Source of the DNA: Onchocerca volvulus
Lineage: Eukaryota > Nematoda > Chromadorea > Rhabditida > Onchocercidae
Reading direction: 5' to 3'
Length of the DNA: 64,000 nt
NCBI GenBank assembly: GCA_000499405.2
Contig: HG738140.1
Location: 1,445,024-1,509,023, forward strand
The notes below the pieces were generated by a model, which was not told where the DNA came from, did not search any database, and worked only from the letters and a program-made list of their open reading frames with translations. The translations under genes were made by a program, and so were the position numbers. Positions 36,131-47,479 of the stretch are shown piece by piece (position 1 is the first letter of the stretch; the number at the start of each line of letters is the position of its first letter).

Positions 36131-36134
36131 ACTG

Positions 36135-37350
36135 CTGCTATTTATTCAACTCATTATGAAACATTCTTCGTTTTGTAAATTTGAAATTATGTTAACTAAC
36201 TAATTTAATATTTAATTTCCTTTCCTTATGCTTCCCTTTTGTCTTCCATAGAAATACAACATTTTTGAAGAAAATATTTTTGGCATTTAGGTTTTTATGA
36301 TTTAGACGCTGCAAGTTGACATAGATGATGCTATTTTTCATTTTTAACAATTTGAAATTAGGAGAGTTAAAATTTCAAAGTTCAAAAATATCCGCAATCA
36401 TTCTGAGAGAAAAAGTGTAGCTCGAATGGTTAGCAGTATGTATTGCTCACTGAAATTTATCACGTCATGACTGAAGAATTCGTCATTCTACAGAATCCAA
36501 AGATCTTAATGGCATAAATGCACGAATCATCATAACCAACTAGAATGATAGCAATTTGATATTTTGTAATTAATTCTTACAAACTAACACAATTAGTTTT
36601 AAAAATTTTCAATTCCATCCACGCGTTTGACCTTAAAAAAGTGGTGTAACCAAATGAATCTGCCACAGCTATTGATTGAAATTTCGGAAATATTTCGTAA
36701 ACAGTCTATCAAACATCATGCTGTGGCATTTCGAATTTCGCTTTTTTTCCTGTTAATATAGAAATTGATAAAATTTAAGAAAAAAATGACAAATATATTT
36801 TCAATTTTCATTTTCCTATCAAATTCAGTTTTCTTCCTCTCTCATTTAAGTTATTTCTTATATCAATAATGAAATTAGTTTTCGCTAAATATTCGAAAAA
36901 GTTTTCAGCAATGATAATATTTCTTGTTGGCTGTGATCTGCTACCATTTTAATCTTGAACAAACTAGAAAGGAGTATATGCATATATGCAACAAATATTG
37001 TCTATAATTTCAGCCTATTTTATTTCAGGTCTCGATCTGATTCATTTTCTAATTGAATTCAAAATGTAGTTCAGTACTGCTATCGAAGATAATGTCATCG
37101 AATCAATCATAATCTGAAAATCCGCTCTGTCTGAGATAACGTCATTTGAGTCATTTAAAACTTGAAAAGCTCTCTAATTAAGATAAAATCATCGTTTATA
37201 ATCTGAAAAGCTGTTAGAACTCTACAAATCATTTTGTTAAAAGCCAAATAGGTCACAATAAAAACTAAACGATGCCCATTGTCGAATTAAGAAAAAAAAT
37301 GAATTGTTAAAGTTGAAAGAGCAAAAATGAAAAAGATGAAATAAGGATGT
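36135..37350. other. AT-rich stretch without recognisable gene
   Basis: Not matched elsewhere in the window. A short tRNA-like string near 36418 lacks the features of a real tRNA. Nothing else is supported. Confidence 0.4.
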
Positions 37351-37354
37351 TTAC

Positions 37355-39216
37355 TGTTTTAATGAAATTAATCTTCCAGCAATTTTTTTGCAGTAGATAA
37401 TAGATATTATTATCATTACTATTGAGTTTGTTATCGTTATTATTACCATTATTATCATTACCAATACCAATACTAGTGTCGTTACTATTATTTTTATTAT
37501 TATTGATTGGATAATGATGTTTCTTTTATGAAGTTTGTTACATCTATGCTAGTTCTAATAAAAAGAAAACTGTTAGAAGTCTTTGAAATTTAAATTTTTG
37601 TCTAAAGTACAACCGAACTTTCGAACTCCCAATCAATCTCAGTTCTATTAATTAAGTTTATGATAATACTGAATTAACTGATGACCTAGAGTCTTCTGTT
37701 TTATCTGTGTATTTTTAGAAACGAACGATTAATAATTATGCAAACATGTTTATTTTTCCTTCAGCCTACGTATAATCAATTTCATCAGATGTGAAAATAA
37801 AGAAATCATAATTGTTCTCAGATAAGTTGGTCTTTTCACTCTTGACTATTTGATGATTAAAATTAAATAAGAAATAGAAGAAAAAAAAAGACTGATTAAG
37901 ATTATCAAAATTGATGGATCTCAAAGCACGTTAAGAAGACACAGCTGCAAATATGAATAAGCCTGGTGCATTGCACTTTCAATCTATTTACTACTAGTTT
38001 GTCTTTTACTAAAAGTTGAATAATAAGTTCATTGTAATTACTATTATTCGCAAGATTTCGCAAAAAACTTTTTTTGCTTGAAAAAAAAATGAGTTTATAT
38101 GAAAACAAGAAAGAAACTAAAGGGTTAACATTGAGAAGTTTCTTAAAATATCAGATTTTTTCATAAGAAACACATAAAAAATTCTACTTTTGTTTACTTA
38201 GTACTCATTTCCGCATAAATATTTTACTAACTAATAGCTTTTTTTTTTTTTTAATTTTATATATCTCATTATCTATTAATAAATTTGAAAAGTGTTAAAT
38301 AACATTGAAGAGATTGATGAAAATAGATGAATTTGTCCATCAAATTACATCACCTTTAACTTCGTCATATTCAAATTCTTGTCAAGAATCAAAGTTCATT
38401 CATATCACATCATCATCACTATTATTAAACAGTCATATTAAAAAGCTCTCTTCCTATTTGGATTAATTCGTGAATGTGAAATCTTTTCTCATTTTTTCAA
38501 ATTTTTAAAAAATTTTTATCCTTTTAGATTCCATCTTAGTGCTGATAGAGTAATCACCTCTTTACTCCCGCGGTGTTTGCAACGGTTTGAGATTCGAAAC
38601 CTTCTACTTCGTAACCTTGATTCTAAGAAGAAGGGATTCTTAGATTGAAGGAAATGGACTTCATTATTGGGCAGCCCATTTTTGTATCTCTTTGAGGTGT
38701 ATTTCTGGTCGTACCATCCTTCGGACACTCCTGTATTTAAAGGTACGAAAAAAGAGGTTTGACTAATTCTTCGAAAGCTCAGTTTTCGTGATCTGTTGTT
38801 CGGTATTCGTTCAGAAAATACTTTTAAAAAATAAAAAAAAAATTTCAGAAAAAAATACTTCTAAAAATTCTATCTTGAACATTCAAATATCTGTCTAGAT
38901 AGAACATTATTCCCAAAAAAATATTTTCTTCCAATTCATCACTCAATAATTACAAGTTCCTTTATCGTCAGAAACTTACAAATTATACCTGTGAACAATT
39001 GCTAATTCCAAGTTCTGAATTATCTTTCATATCCTTCCCGAAAGCGAAATTTTTCCGTCAAGAAAGCCCATCACCAATAATAAAACAACAATAAGACAAG
39101 TATCTGATACAATTATTTTCGGATACAATTTATTACTTCGAAATACGAACTATCATTATTAAAGAAGTTTTCCCTATTTCTGAATTCATTAATTAAGACT
39201 TTCGAGAAAAACAAAC
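37355..39216. repeat. Upstream module X, copy 3
   Basis: Nearly full-length homologue of 510-2463, including the middle part missing from copy 2. The GATA-type site has become CTGATAC (39104-39110). It leads directly to the ATG of insulin-like gene 3. Confidence 0.8.
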
Positions 39217-41124
39217 ATGATGTGGTTCAAAACAAGCATTATTATGGCTCTATTTCTTATTTTTAGCCTGAATGCTAAGCTAATAAATGCTAACATAGAA
39301 AATTACATGGATTTTGGAGATTTAAATAATAAAAGCCTTAAAATGAGGAGCTCTTTTGTGCCCGATCAATCGGATAATCAAAGAAGTGGTAATATTTCGA
39401 AAGAGCAGATACAAGAAGTATTACAAGAAGTGATTGCTGATAATAAATCATTCGATATCAGTCGTGTATCATTATCGTTCGGTGATCGAAATATAATACA
39501 TGAAGTGATTAAAAGGATAATAAAGCGAAGTTCAATTCGAATTTGTGGTTCCAGATTAATTGCTGCAGTCATCGAATTGTGTAACGGTTGTGTGCAACCG
39601 ATTGGTAGTAAACGTGTTGAACGATGTAAGTTAAAATTTTCATTTTCAATTCATCACTCTCTTTATATGACACATTTAATATTTGTTAAATTATCTGCTA
39701 GTAATTTTCAATTTATTTATAACAGATTCAACTTTCACGTGAAATTTTTTGGATTGAGAAATTAAATGATGAAGCGTTAAATAATCTGTTAAAAATTGTC
39801 ATTTCTCATCAAATTCAATTTCATGTGAAATCTTCAAAATGATAAATGATGCAGTCTTGTTTTCGGTCATTCTACTTCTTTTCATATATTTTAGTTTTTT
39901 TTTTTTTTTTCACTGGAAATAATTCCATTTTTATTCAAAAAAAATATGATTAATTAATTATATATTTAAAAAGAAAGTAGAATGAACAAAAACAAATAAA
40001 TTAATCCTCATAATAAATCTCAGGTACTTTTTTGTCGAAAAATAACGTAAGAACGAGGAAGTAATTAGGAGACGAAGTTAATTATTTCCTTAAAATTAAG
40101 GACAACTTTTTTATGTAACGCAATAAAATTAAAAAACAAAAATTTGAATTTAATAGAGAAACGTTTGATGCGTTTGAATAATTAGACGTACTTTGGTGAC
40201 GATAACATTTTAATCTATATTTCATAGATTAGAATATTTATGAATAGAATATGTTTCGCTTTTTAGTCTTGCTTTTAAAGCTGACTTGGATGATATAATT
40301 ATAATTGAAATGTGGATGTTGAAGAATTCAAGGATTAATTCCTATTACTACTTCTAAGTTTTAAATTCAAATGAGTGACGTACGTGTTAGATACTAAATA
40401 TGATCACAACTTTTATCTAATCCTTCATTGCTTCTTCCTGCTTTAGTAAATGCAATAAGCTCATAAAATGAACTTGATTAATTAAGTTTAATTCTTTACA
40501 ATTCCTTAATTTAATCATTTGTTAATAAGAAGGCCAAAAATTGAAATCACAGGTGATTAATTAATAATGACATATTCTAGAGTTGCTGGGAAAAAACCTA
40601 GTAGGCCTATTCGTATTAGATTTCTCATAAAGTTTGCTTGCAAAAATTTTTAAATCTGAAAATATTTAGAAGTTTCATATAAATTTCAAAAAAAAAAAAA
40701 TTTGCATCATCTTTCTAAAATTTACAGTATATTTTCTTTTATTAAATTTATAAATGTATTTAGTTGCCTGAAATTTTTTCAATAATTAGGTAAATAAATA
40801 AACGAAAATTGGATTTAAAGTATCAGCCGATGTTTGTTACTTTTCTTTTTGAGCTCATATTTAATTTAATGACGAATATATTTAATTAAAAGACAAATAT
40901 ATATATTGAAAACAAACGAATGAAATATGTCAATTTCGATAAATTACAAAGAAATTAAGAATATTATCAAATAGAATTTTTTTTTTAAATGTTGCAAATA
41001 AGCTATAATTTTTGCAGCACTAGCAATTCCTGGCGCGTTGAAAGGATTTATAAAAACGTTGGTTGATAAATGTTGCATTCATGGATGTTCAATCGATGAT
41101 ATGCGAATATTTTGTTGTCAATGA
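39217..41124 (+). CDS. Insulin-like peptide gene 3 (beta-type, intact)
   Basis: Exon 1 is 39217-39625 (donor GTAAGT) and exon 2 is 41018-41124 (acceptor TTTTTGCAG). The junction is phase 1 and the protein has 171 residues. It has a signal peptide ([15 protein letters not shown] start), an F-type propeptide, two KR sites (99-100 and 103-104), the B chain RICGSRLIAAVIELC plus NGC (Cys 110, 122, 125), a KR at 132-133, then the A chain CCIHGCSIDDMRIFCC (Cys 155, 156, 160, 169, 170) and a terminal Gln. Spacing is that of the insulin family with the extra beta-type Cys pair. Predicted role: secreted insulin-pathway ligand. The intron is only 1.4 kb, because about 1.1 kb present in gene 1 is absent. 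The continued frame to 39765 is intron read-through. Confidence 0.9.
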
Positions 41125-43200
41125 TAAAATAAGAAGCAAAAGCAAAAAAAAAAAAAAAAGGAAGAAAAGAATATAAAAGATGAAGAAAAAGACAATGGTG
41201 GGACAAATTGAAGGTATAAAAAGAAATTGGAAAAAGATTTTGCTGCTAAAAAAATTTTAAATAAAAATAAAATCGATTTTTCGCGATAGTAGCGTTTTTA
41301 TTATTTGTATGTTTTGATTGGTTTGGTTTTTTTGATAAATAATCTTTTCCTTTAAATGCTTTGCATTTGCTTCCAATTTTTGTTTCATTTTAATTCATAA
41401 AGTTTTCCCTTCGTTTTTTTCCTTCTTTTTTGTGTTTTGTTTTTAAATGGTCACAAACAGATAATATAATGTTTTGATGCTAGAAAGTCGAAATTATCGA
41501 TGATTGAAAAAAATTTATTTTCATGAAAAGGAGAAAATTTTTGAATCATTTTAGATAGATATGTAACAAACATATTTTTATGTCCAATAGTATCAATTTT
41601 CATCATTATCGGCTGGAATTTCATATTTATTCACTCTCAAGAACAAATACGCGTTTTTCTTGAAACTTGTCGAAAAATATTTTCAATTTTTTACAGAAAG
41701 ACAAAAAAAAATTGACAGCGAAAATTCATCGTTATTTTCTAAAAATGCTAACTTAAAAAATAGTAAATCTAATTAGTTTTGATAGAAATTCTTGGAGGTC
41801 AAAGGTATATTCTTGTGGAAGATTTTTTTAAATTAAAGATTAATTATAGCTTTAGTAGTAAGTGAGAATGGAAATTCGTTCGTTTCAAAAATTTTAAGCT
41901 TGAGCATCTAAGCACTGCCCATTTTAATAATTTTATCCATTTTATTTAAGCATTTTTTATGCTTTAACCATTTTTACATGCAACTTTATATCTTTAAAGA
42001 TGTTGACAAAAGAAATCTAATTGTTATAATTTAATAATTATTAATGCAACATATCCGCTCAGTTTTGCAATTAGATTTTCGAATTATCAATTTCATTGGC
42101 ACATCGTTTTCTATCATTGATTTATTAAAAAGTCGAAGTTACTTAATTTGAAATTACTAGGCAACATGAATTATTTTCCAAATATTAATTGGCTTTTATT
42201 TTAAACTTGCTTTATTATCTTTCAACGAATTTCTCCCAGTAAAAATCCTCTAATTTTATCAAAAAAAAAAGAGTTTCAAGTTGGAATTTGTTTTATATTT
42301 TACTTTTGAAAGGCAAAAGAAAGAGGAAAAATAGTGGGAGAAAAAATTCGATTTTTATGACATATAATACACAAATGAATAAATGCTACATTTTCTATCA
42401 ATTTCTTCTATCTCTAGATTCATATTTCTATATCAAAAATATCCTATCTGTTTGCCTTTTATCCGATTTTCCATGTCTTATTTCTCATTATTTTGAAAAA
42501 AAAAGAAAAAAAAAGGAGAAATGATTTGATACATATCACTTACCCTAATGATTATCAGAAAATCGCCAAAAAATAGCCGAATGACCCATTTTCAAAGATC
42601 ATTTTTTTTTGATAACATTTTCTGTCACAAGCATATCACAATTTATCATATCATATCATTATCAGAAACCAATTAATACATTTTAATTGTTCTTGCCTGA
42701 AACTATTTCACTTGATATGTTTTGTCCCTTTAAAAAAACGTTTAACAAATAAGTGTGTTTTGTTTGTCAATTCTTTTTAATTGATATTATCACAACTATG
42801 AATTATTGTGCCCCAATACTTTTTATTTTAACTTTGATCTATCCTGTGATATTTATTTATTTTTTTCATTTTGGTAAATTTTACTTGGAAAAAAATTTTT
42901 TTTTTTATTTAGAAAAGAAAGGATGAAGTTTTCATCTAGATTTTAGCTAAAAAATTTCGTTGATTTATTTTTTTAACAGAAAACTAATGATATAAAATAA
43001 AAAATTTGCTTTTTTGCAAAAATTTGAAAAAAAAAATCAAATTTGCTTATTATATGATAATGGATTTTGTAAAATAATGTGCACTTGCTATTTTGTTTTT
43101 TTTTGCTTTTTTTTTTTTTTTTTTTTTTTTTGTAGAAAAAAGAACAGCTAAATTCAGTTCTCTAAATGTAAATCTCGCATAACACTATATTTTTCGAAAT
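41125..43200. repeat. Downstream module Y, copy 3
   Basis: Same blocks as copies 1 and 2, with a poly(A) signal cluster at about 41256. A T-rich homopolymer at 43098-43132 and no coding features. Confidence 0.8.
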
Positions 43201-43268
43201 TTTTTTGTTAGAATCCTCTATTCGATGCATTATCCGGCTCGATGCTTTTTAAAAACTAATACTGAATC

Positions 43269-43727
43269 TTGATCATCAGTTTTTTCAACATAATTAAGAG
43301 TCTTCAATTCGATCTTAGTTTTAAGGATAATTCGAATAATCTCGCAACGATTGATATTCCATCGGGATTTGCTGGCATGGAAACCTACCAACCGGTAATT
43401 ATTGTTATACAAATTATAGTTACTACTTATTCTGGACCACTGTTGATAGTATTTGGTTGGTGGCAATATTCAGTTGATAAATCTGTTACATCAGTTTCAT
43501 TATCACAGAAGCGAAATGCATTACTTTTTTGGATAAGCTTTGTGTTACAATTGAATATGTCATTGTGTTTGTTATCTCCATGCAAGCATCATTATCATCT
43601 TTTCATATAGTCTGTTTTTGCTCCAAATTTTTCATATGAAATTGCTCATCTTGTGACATTTACAGTAATTAACATTCTAGTTACATTCATGATAAGTTTA
43701 ATATGTAAGATCGATAATGATAGATGA
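43269..43727 (+). pseudogene. PIGG-like 3' exon fragment, copy 3 (nonsense codon)
   Basis: The clearest copy: FKDNSNNLATIDIPSGFAG and METYQPV read through without the copy 2 frameshift, followed by TYSGPLLIVFGWWQYSVDK. In the conserved YHLFIW string, the Trp codon is TAG (43608-43610). Beyond it the same frame continues with SVFAPNFSYE and a last membrane segment to TGA at 43725-43727. Only the C-terminal membrane part of this GPI ethanolamine-phosphate transferase is present. Each of the three copies has a different lesion, so they decayed independently after duplication. Confidence 0.82.
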
Positions 43728-43740
43728 ATTACGAATATAA

Positions 43741-44370
43741 TCTATATAAATAAAAATCTTAATGCTCCTTGTGACTCTTTCTAAAATGTTGCAAGTTTTC
43801 CACCGACTGCTTTCAAATTTTGACACAGCCTTGTATTCGAATAGGGTTTTTTTTTAATGTATAGACATCTTTACTTTTTTTTACGTGTCATGCTCGTAAC
43901 AGCTAAAAGTTAGTGAGCGGAATAAACTCCGCCCTGCACCATGCCCTCATGAACGAACTGAAATTTTTGACTCCGGCCCACACGGCGCCTTCATCAACTG
44001 ACAAATTTATTCACCACGCCTACTTTTTTTGCATTGATCGAGGCTGCTTACTGCACTGTTTCGAATTCTTCACTGATTGATTTGAAATTTTCATACAACG
44101 TTGCATTCGAATAGATGTATGTTTTGAATAAGGCATGCAATTTAAGCTTTTTTGTTTGTTTTTCGCTTTGTGAGAGATGCAGTTGCGTCGTAAAATGTCG
44201 ACGACATGATAGTGATATAATGAAGTGTTTCGTTCCGGCAATTTATAGATTACCTCCCTAACTTCTAAATATTAAGGTGTGCCTCGGTGCCTTTTTGTTG
44301 TAAATGCTCATCATAGATTTTGACGCAACGTTTCTAATCTGTCTTTATGACAATATAACTTCGAAAGAAA
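43741..44370 (+). mobile_element. Helitron 5' end and leader inserted into copy 3
   Basis: TCTATATAAATAAAAATC starts exactly where copy 3 stops matching copies 1 and 2: those read GAATATAA then TAATAATAAATTTG, so the insertion lies between A and T as Helitrons require. The leader (AAATTTTGACACAGCCTTG, ACGTGTCATGCTCGT, GGCGCCTTCATC) resembles those at 26400-27299 (-) and 27334 (+). Confidence 0.8.
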
Positions 44371-44374
44371 TCGT

Positions 44375-44915
44375 AATGTAAGATGTGCCGAAATACCCGA
44401 TGTCAACGTCGATCACTGTTGTGGAAGCAGATGAAGTGGTTAAATATGCAACAGAATTTTCTGAATTCACTCGATTTGCCAGAGATATCACCGTACGTGC
44501 TGCAACTGAAAATCGATATGGCAATTATTATGTTGCGAAATATCAATCAGCCAAAACTTTGCAACTGTAGTGTCTTGCAATGAGAAAAATTGACGAGCAA
44601 CATCGTAGAAGCAACAATCTTAACAGGATTTTTCACGGATGAAAATATTCTCATTCCTCGCATTAATATAATTCCAATGGGTATGCCACTTCAATTTAAG
44701 AGATCGCAATTTTCAATTCAATTGACATTTGCAATCATCATCAACAAAATTCAGGACTAGCCTTTAGAACGTGCGGTTTAGATATAGATATGGGTTGCTT
44801 CTCACATGGACAATTATATATTTCGTGTTTTAGAGTTGGCAAATCAGATAATCTCTCTATATACACAGAAAATGGAACAACAAAGAATACTGTATACCTA
44901 CAGTATTGTGAAATT
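44375..44915 (+). pseudogene. Helitron helicase, C-terminal fragment
   Basis: Broken frames carry, in order, EFLNSL/FLNSLDLPEIS, IIMLRNINQPK-LCN, IVEATILTGFFTDEN, IPRINIIPMGMPLQFKRSQF, FAIIINKIQ and GCFSHGQLYISCFRVG, the usual end of Helitron PIF1-type helicases. Frameshifts and stops show decay. It is a sister of 25937-26260 but is followed by different DNA. Confidence 0.85.
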
Positions 44916-45188
44916 AATTTTCGCCAACACTACAAACTCAAGTTCGACAACAAATTTCGAGTTCGACAACAATTCGGGTTTAACAAACAGTTCAGTTCGG
45001 AGTTTCTACACCGACATGCAACTGTTTTATAACTACACAGATCGACGCAGTAATAGCAGCAAATCGAGAATCAAGGAATTCTATTTTTCTCCACAAGTGA
45101 CAAAGGAAAGAATAATCTAGTGATTAATTTGCTTGGATATTCTCAAATAATTTTGAGGATGATTCGGGTGAAATCGATTTGCTTTAGT

Positions 45189-46500
45189 TCATCCAAACAA
45201 TGCCCCGCAGAAGATCAAACTTAGATCGTCGTGCTCGCAGGACGGAATCATTGCTATAACTAATTGCAAATCAAATTGAGGAAGAACGGACATCAACGAA
45301 TGAGCGAACAAGACAAAGAATGGCTGAAATGGGAGCATAGCGACATGTAGCCAAACTTGAAGATACATGGTTGCGAGCACGTCGGTCTTGTCTGCAGCTT
45401 CAGATCTGCTTTGTTTTGAACAAAATGAACGCTACAGGCTGAGAGTGACTGAAAGACATCAACAGCAAAAGATCAGCATCAAACACTATTCCGTATCCAT
45501 CAGTCAAGCGATTACAGTCGCCTTGCATTGCGGTGCAACCTGATGATTATAATTTGAGCTCGCATGTTCTTATCGTTACTATGATTGAAGTGTGTTCTTA
45601 TTGCAAGGCTCTGAAATTAAATGAAGAAACGAAACGGAAGCGTTGAGCCGCTGGAAAAATCAAACTCCTTCAACTTGGAGAATACCAGAGCTGGATATAC
45701 TTCAGACTCAAAGCATTTACTATCTGTCATCAGGAAATATAAATCCTGAACTCTCGCTTCCAAATGATGTCGTTTAACGCAGAAATTGTCGCGAATTTCA
45801 ATTTCGCGAAACTCAACAAATCTCAAACTAATAAACAAATAAAAAATAGATTTCTTCCTTTGATTTGTAACTGGATGTTAACAATAATGAATCATTCACC
45901 TAAATTGCATTCCTTAGATTATTTCTCAAATGTTTTCTCAAGTGTTGTTAGTCATATCCGCTTTCATGCTTATCTGATCCCATGCATGGGAACTCTTCTC
46001 CTCACATCCTTTTACAATGTTTTTATCGTACATATATAAACGGAACACTGTTCCTTGAGTATGTTAATGGATATCTGCAAGAATGTTGGATAATTATTGT
46101 AACCCACTCCCATTTCTCAACACATATAAACCCTTCATTTTGTAAGCTAAAATAGATTCTTGAGTCTTCATTCTTCATTATTCATTCCACTATTCATTCC
46201 TCCTTTTTATCAATAAAGGATTATTACAATCCGGCGTCAATTCAACACACTTCAAGTCAAATCAACACATCTCACAAAAATCAACTCACTCACTCGAGTC
46301 AACGCAAGTCAACGACTATCAACACTGGTCAAGATATTGGTGGTAATATTGGCGCTTGTCGGACCTCTCAACAACTCAATTCAATTCAAAAAAAATTCAC
46401 GACAGAAATCGTAACAACACAATTCATGACAACTTTCAAAGCGAATGGACAAAATTATCATAAAGCACGGCTAACTAGTTCCATTATGGATATAGTAACA
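45189..46500 (+). pseudogene. Helitron N-terminal (Rep) fragment split by solo LTR 2
   Basis: From about 45200 an Arg-rich start (MPRRRSNLDRRARRTES, then EEERTSTNERTRQRMAEMG) typical of Helitron proteins is followed by EVCSYCKALKLNEETK (about 45590) and, beyond the LTR, TTQFMTTFKANGQNY-like sequence. It parallels 13395-13750. It lies downstream of a C-terminal fragment, so at least two elements were joined or rearranged here. Confidence 0.75.
45787..46404 (+). mobile_element. Solo LTR 2 with 5-bp target duplication
   Basis: Starts TGTCGCGAATTTC and ends AATTCACGACA, flanked by GAAAT at 45782-45786 and 46405-46409. The uninterrupted relative at 13660-13672 supports the insertion. AATAAA near 46214 followed by about 190 bp fits R-U5 in plus orientation. 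No internal genes are present. Confidence 0.85.
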
Positions 46501-46559
46501 ATAAAACACATAAAAACTCCCAAGAATAGGAAACACATAATTCTGCAAATAAATTATTA

Positions 46560-47150
46560 GCTCATTCTTTGTTTTTTGTATGCCTTTTTGTTTTTGACAT
46601 AAATTCTACAATTCGACAATTAAGTTGAACAGTATTCTTTTCTATCAGCGACAAAGAAAAGATTGATCCAGTAATCAGTTGGCCTGGATATTCTTTATTG
46701 TTTGTTACGAAGAATCACTTTTCATCAGTCAATAAAACCTTTCTTAACAGCATTCATCTCTGTCACACAATACACAAAAAATGTCTTCACACTTATTGCC
46801 GATCTAGCCTAATCACAATAGCAAGAATCGGTCTCCAGTGTAACCAAACTATAAATCAAATAACAAATTATCAGTTTTTTTCCTCAACACTAGAAACATG
46901 TGCTTTCTCTTTTCTTTTTTTCCACTTAACCAAATTGAGCTACAGCAACGTGTGTGCATAAACAGGCGCGTATTCGAATGCAAAGTCAAAATTTCAAAGC
47001 AGTAAGTAAGGACTTTCCGATATTGAATTTATGTAGATAAGGTGCGTGTTTAAGAACTTTCGGAGATTTAAGATTTTGAACAAATGAGCATTGATGTTTT
47101 CATTTATATAGGTTAGGTGGAGCCGGACAAGTGAATCGTGGCCTGCACCT
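46560..47150 (-). mobile_element. Helitron 5' region, minus orientation
   Basis: The reverse complement of 12640-13180, starting near CCTATATAAATGAAAACATC and running through GAAAGTTCTTAAACACGC and the ATGAATGCTGTTAAGAAAGG segment. No intact gene is associated. Confidence 0.7.
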
Positions 47151-47182
47151 ATAAACTGGCTGAACCCGGCCACGCTCATCGG

Positions 47183-47380
47183 TAAAACATTCCCAACTAG
47201 ATTGATTCTGGCAGCAATTCAATCCTTCCAAAATGGCATAGCCTTAGCTCTTGCATCGTCCGGAATAGCTGCAACATTGCTACCAGATGGAAGAACTGCT
47301 TATTTCGCTTCAAAATTGCCATTGAGCATGTAAATCATTGAAACTTCCACATGCAATATTTCCAAATATCCGGCATGGGA
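47183..47380 (+). pseudogene. Helitron helicase, Walker A fragment
   Basis: GKTFPTRLILAAIQSFQNGI and LALASSGIAATLLPDGR match 25780-25920, with one stop codon. It ends abruptly against a receptor exon scrap at 47386. Confidence 0.8.
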
Positions 47381-47385
47381 AAAGC

Positions 47386-47475
47386 TTTCTCTTGATTGCT
47401 TTGTACAATTTCTGTTCCAACTCAAGTTTGAGGTACGATATCTTGTGGTGAAATTATAAAAATTCGCAATTTTGA
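47386..47475 (-). pseudogene. Receptor exon scrap (extracellular loop 2 region)
   Basis: The minus strand reads YRTSNLSWNRNCTKQSRES, matching the third exon of the receptor genes (ASNFHWKRNCTKQSGES at 51844-51940 and ASNLQWSFNCTK at 55293-55389). The left side is cut by Helitron sequence, and no other receptor exon is found nearby. Confidence 0.7.
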
Positions 47476-47479
47476 TAGC

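Noticed and set aside
36415..36490. tRNA-like string (GTAGCTCGAATGGTTAGCA)
   Set aside because: It resembles an A box, but the D stem does not pair, no acceptor stem forms and no B box follows at the right distance.
39626..39765. Extension of insulin-like gene 3 ORF beyond residue 136
   Set aside because: It is read-through into the intron past a canonical GTAAGT donor; the A chain is in exon 2.
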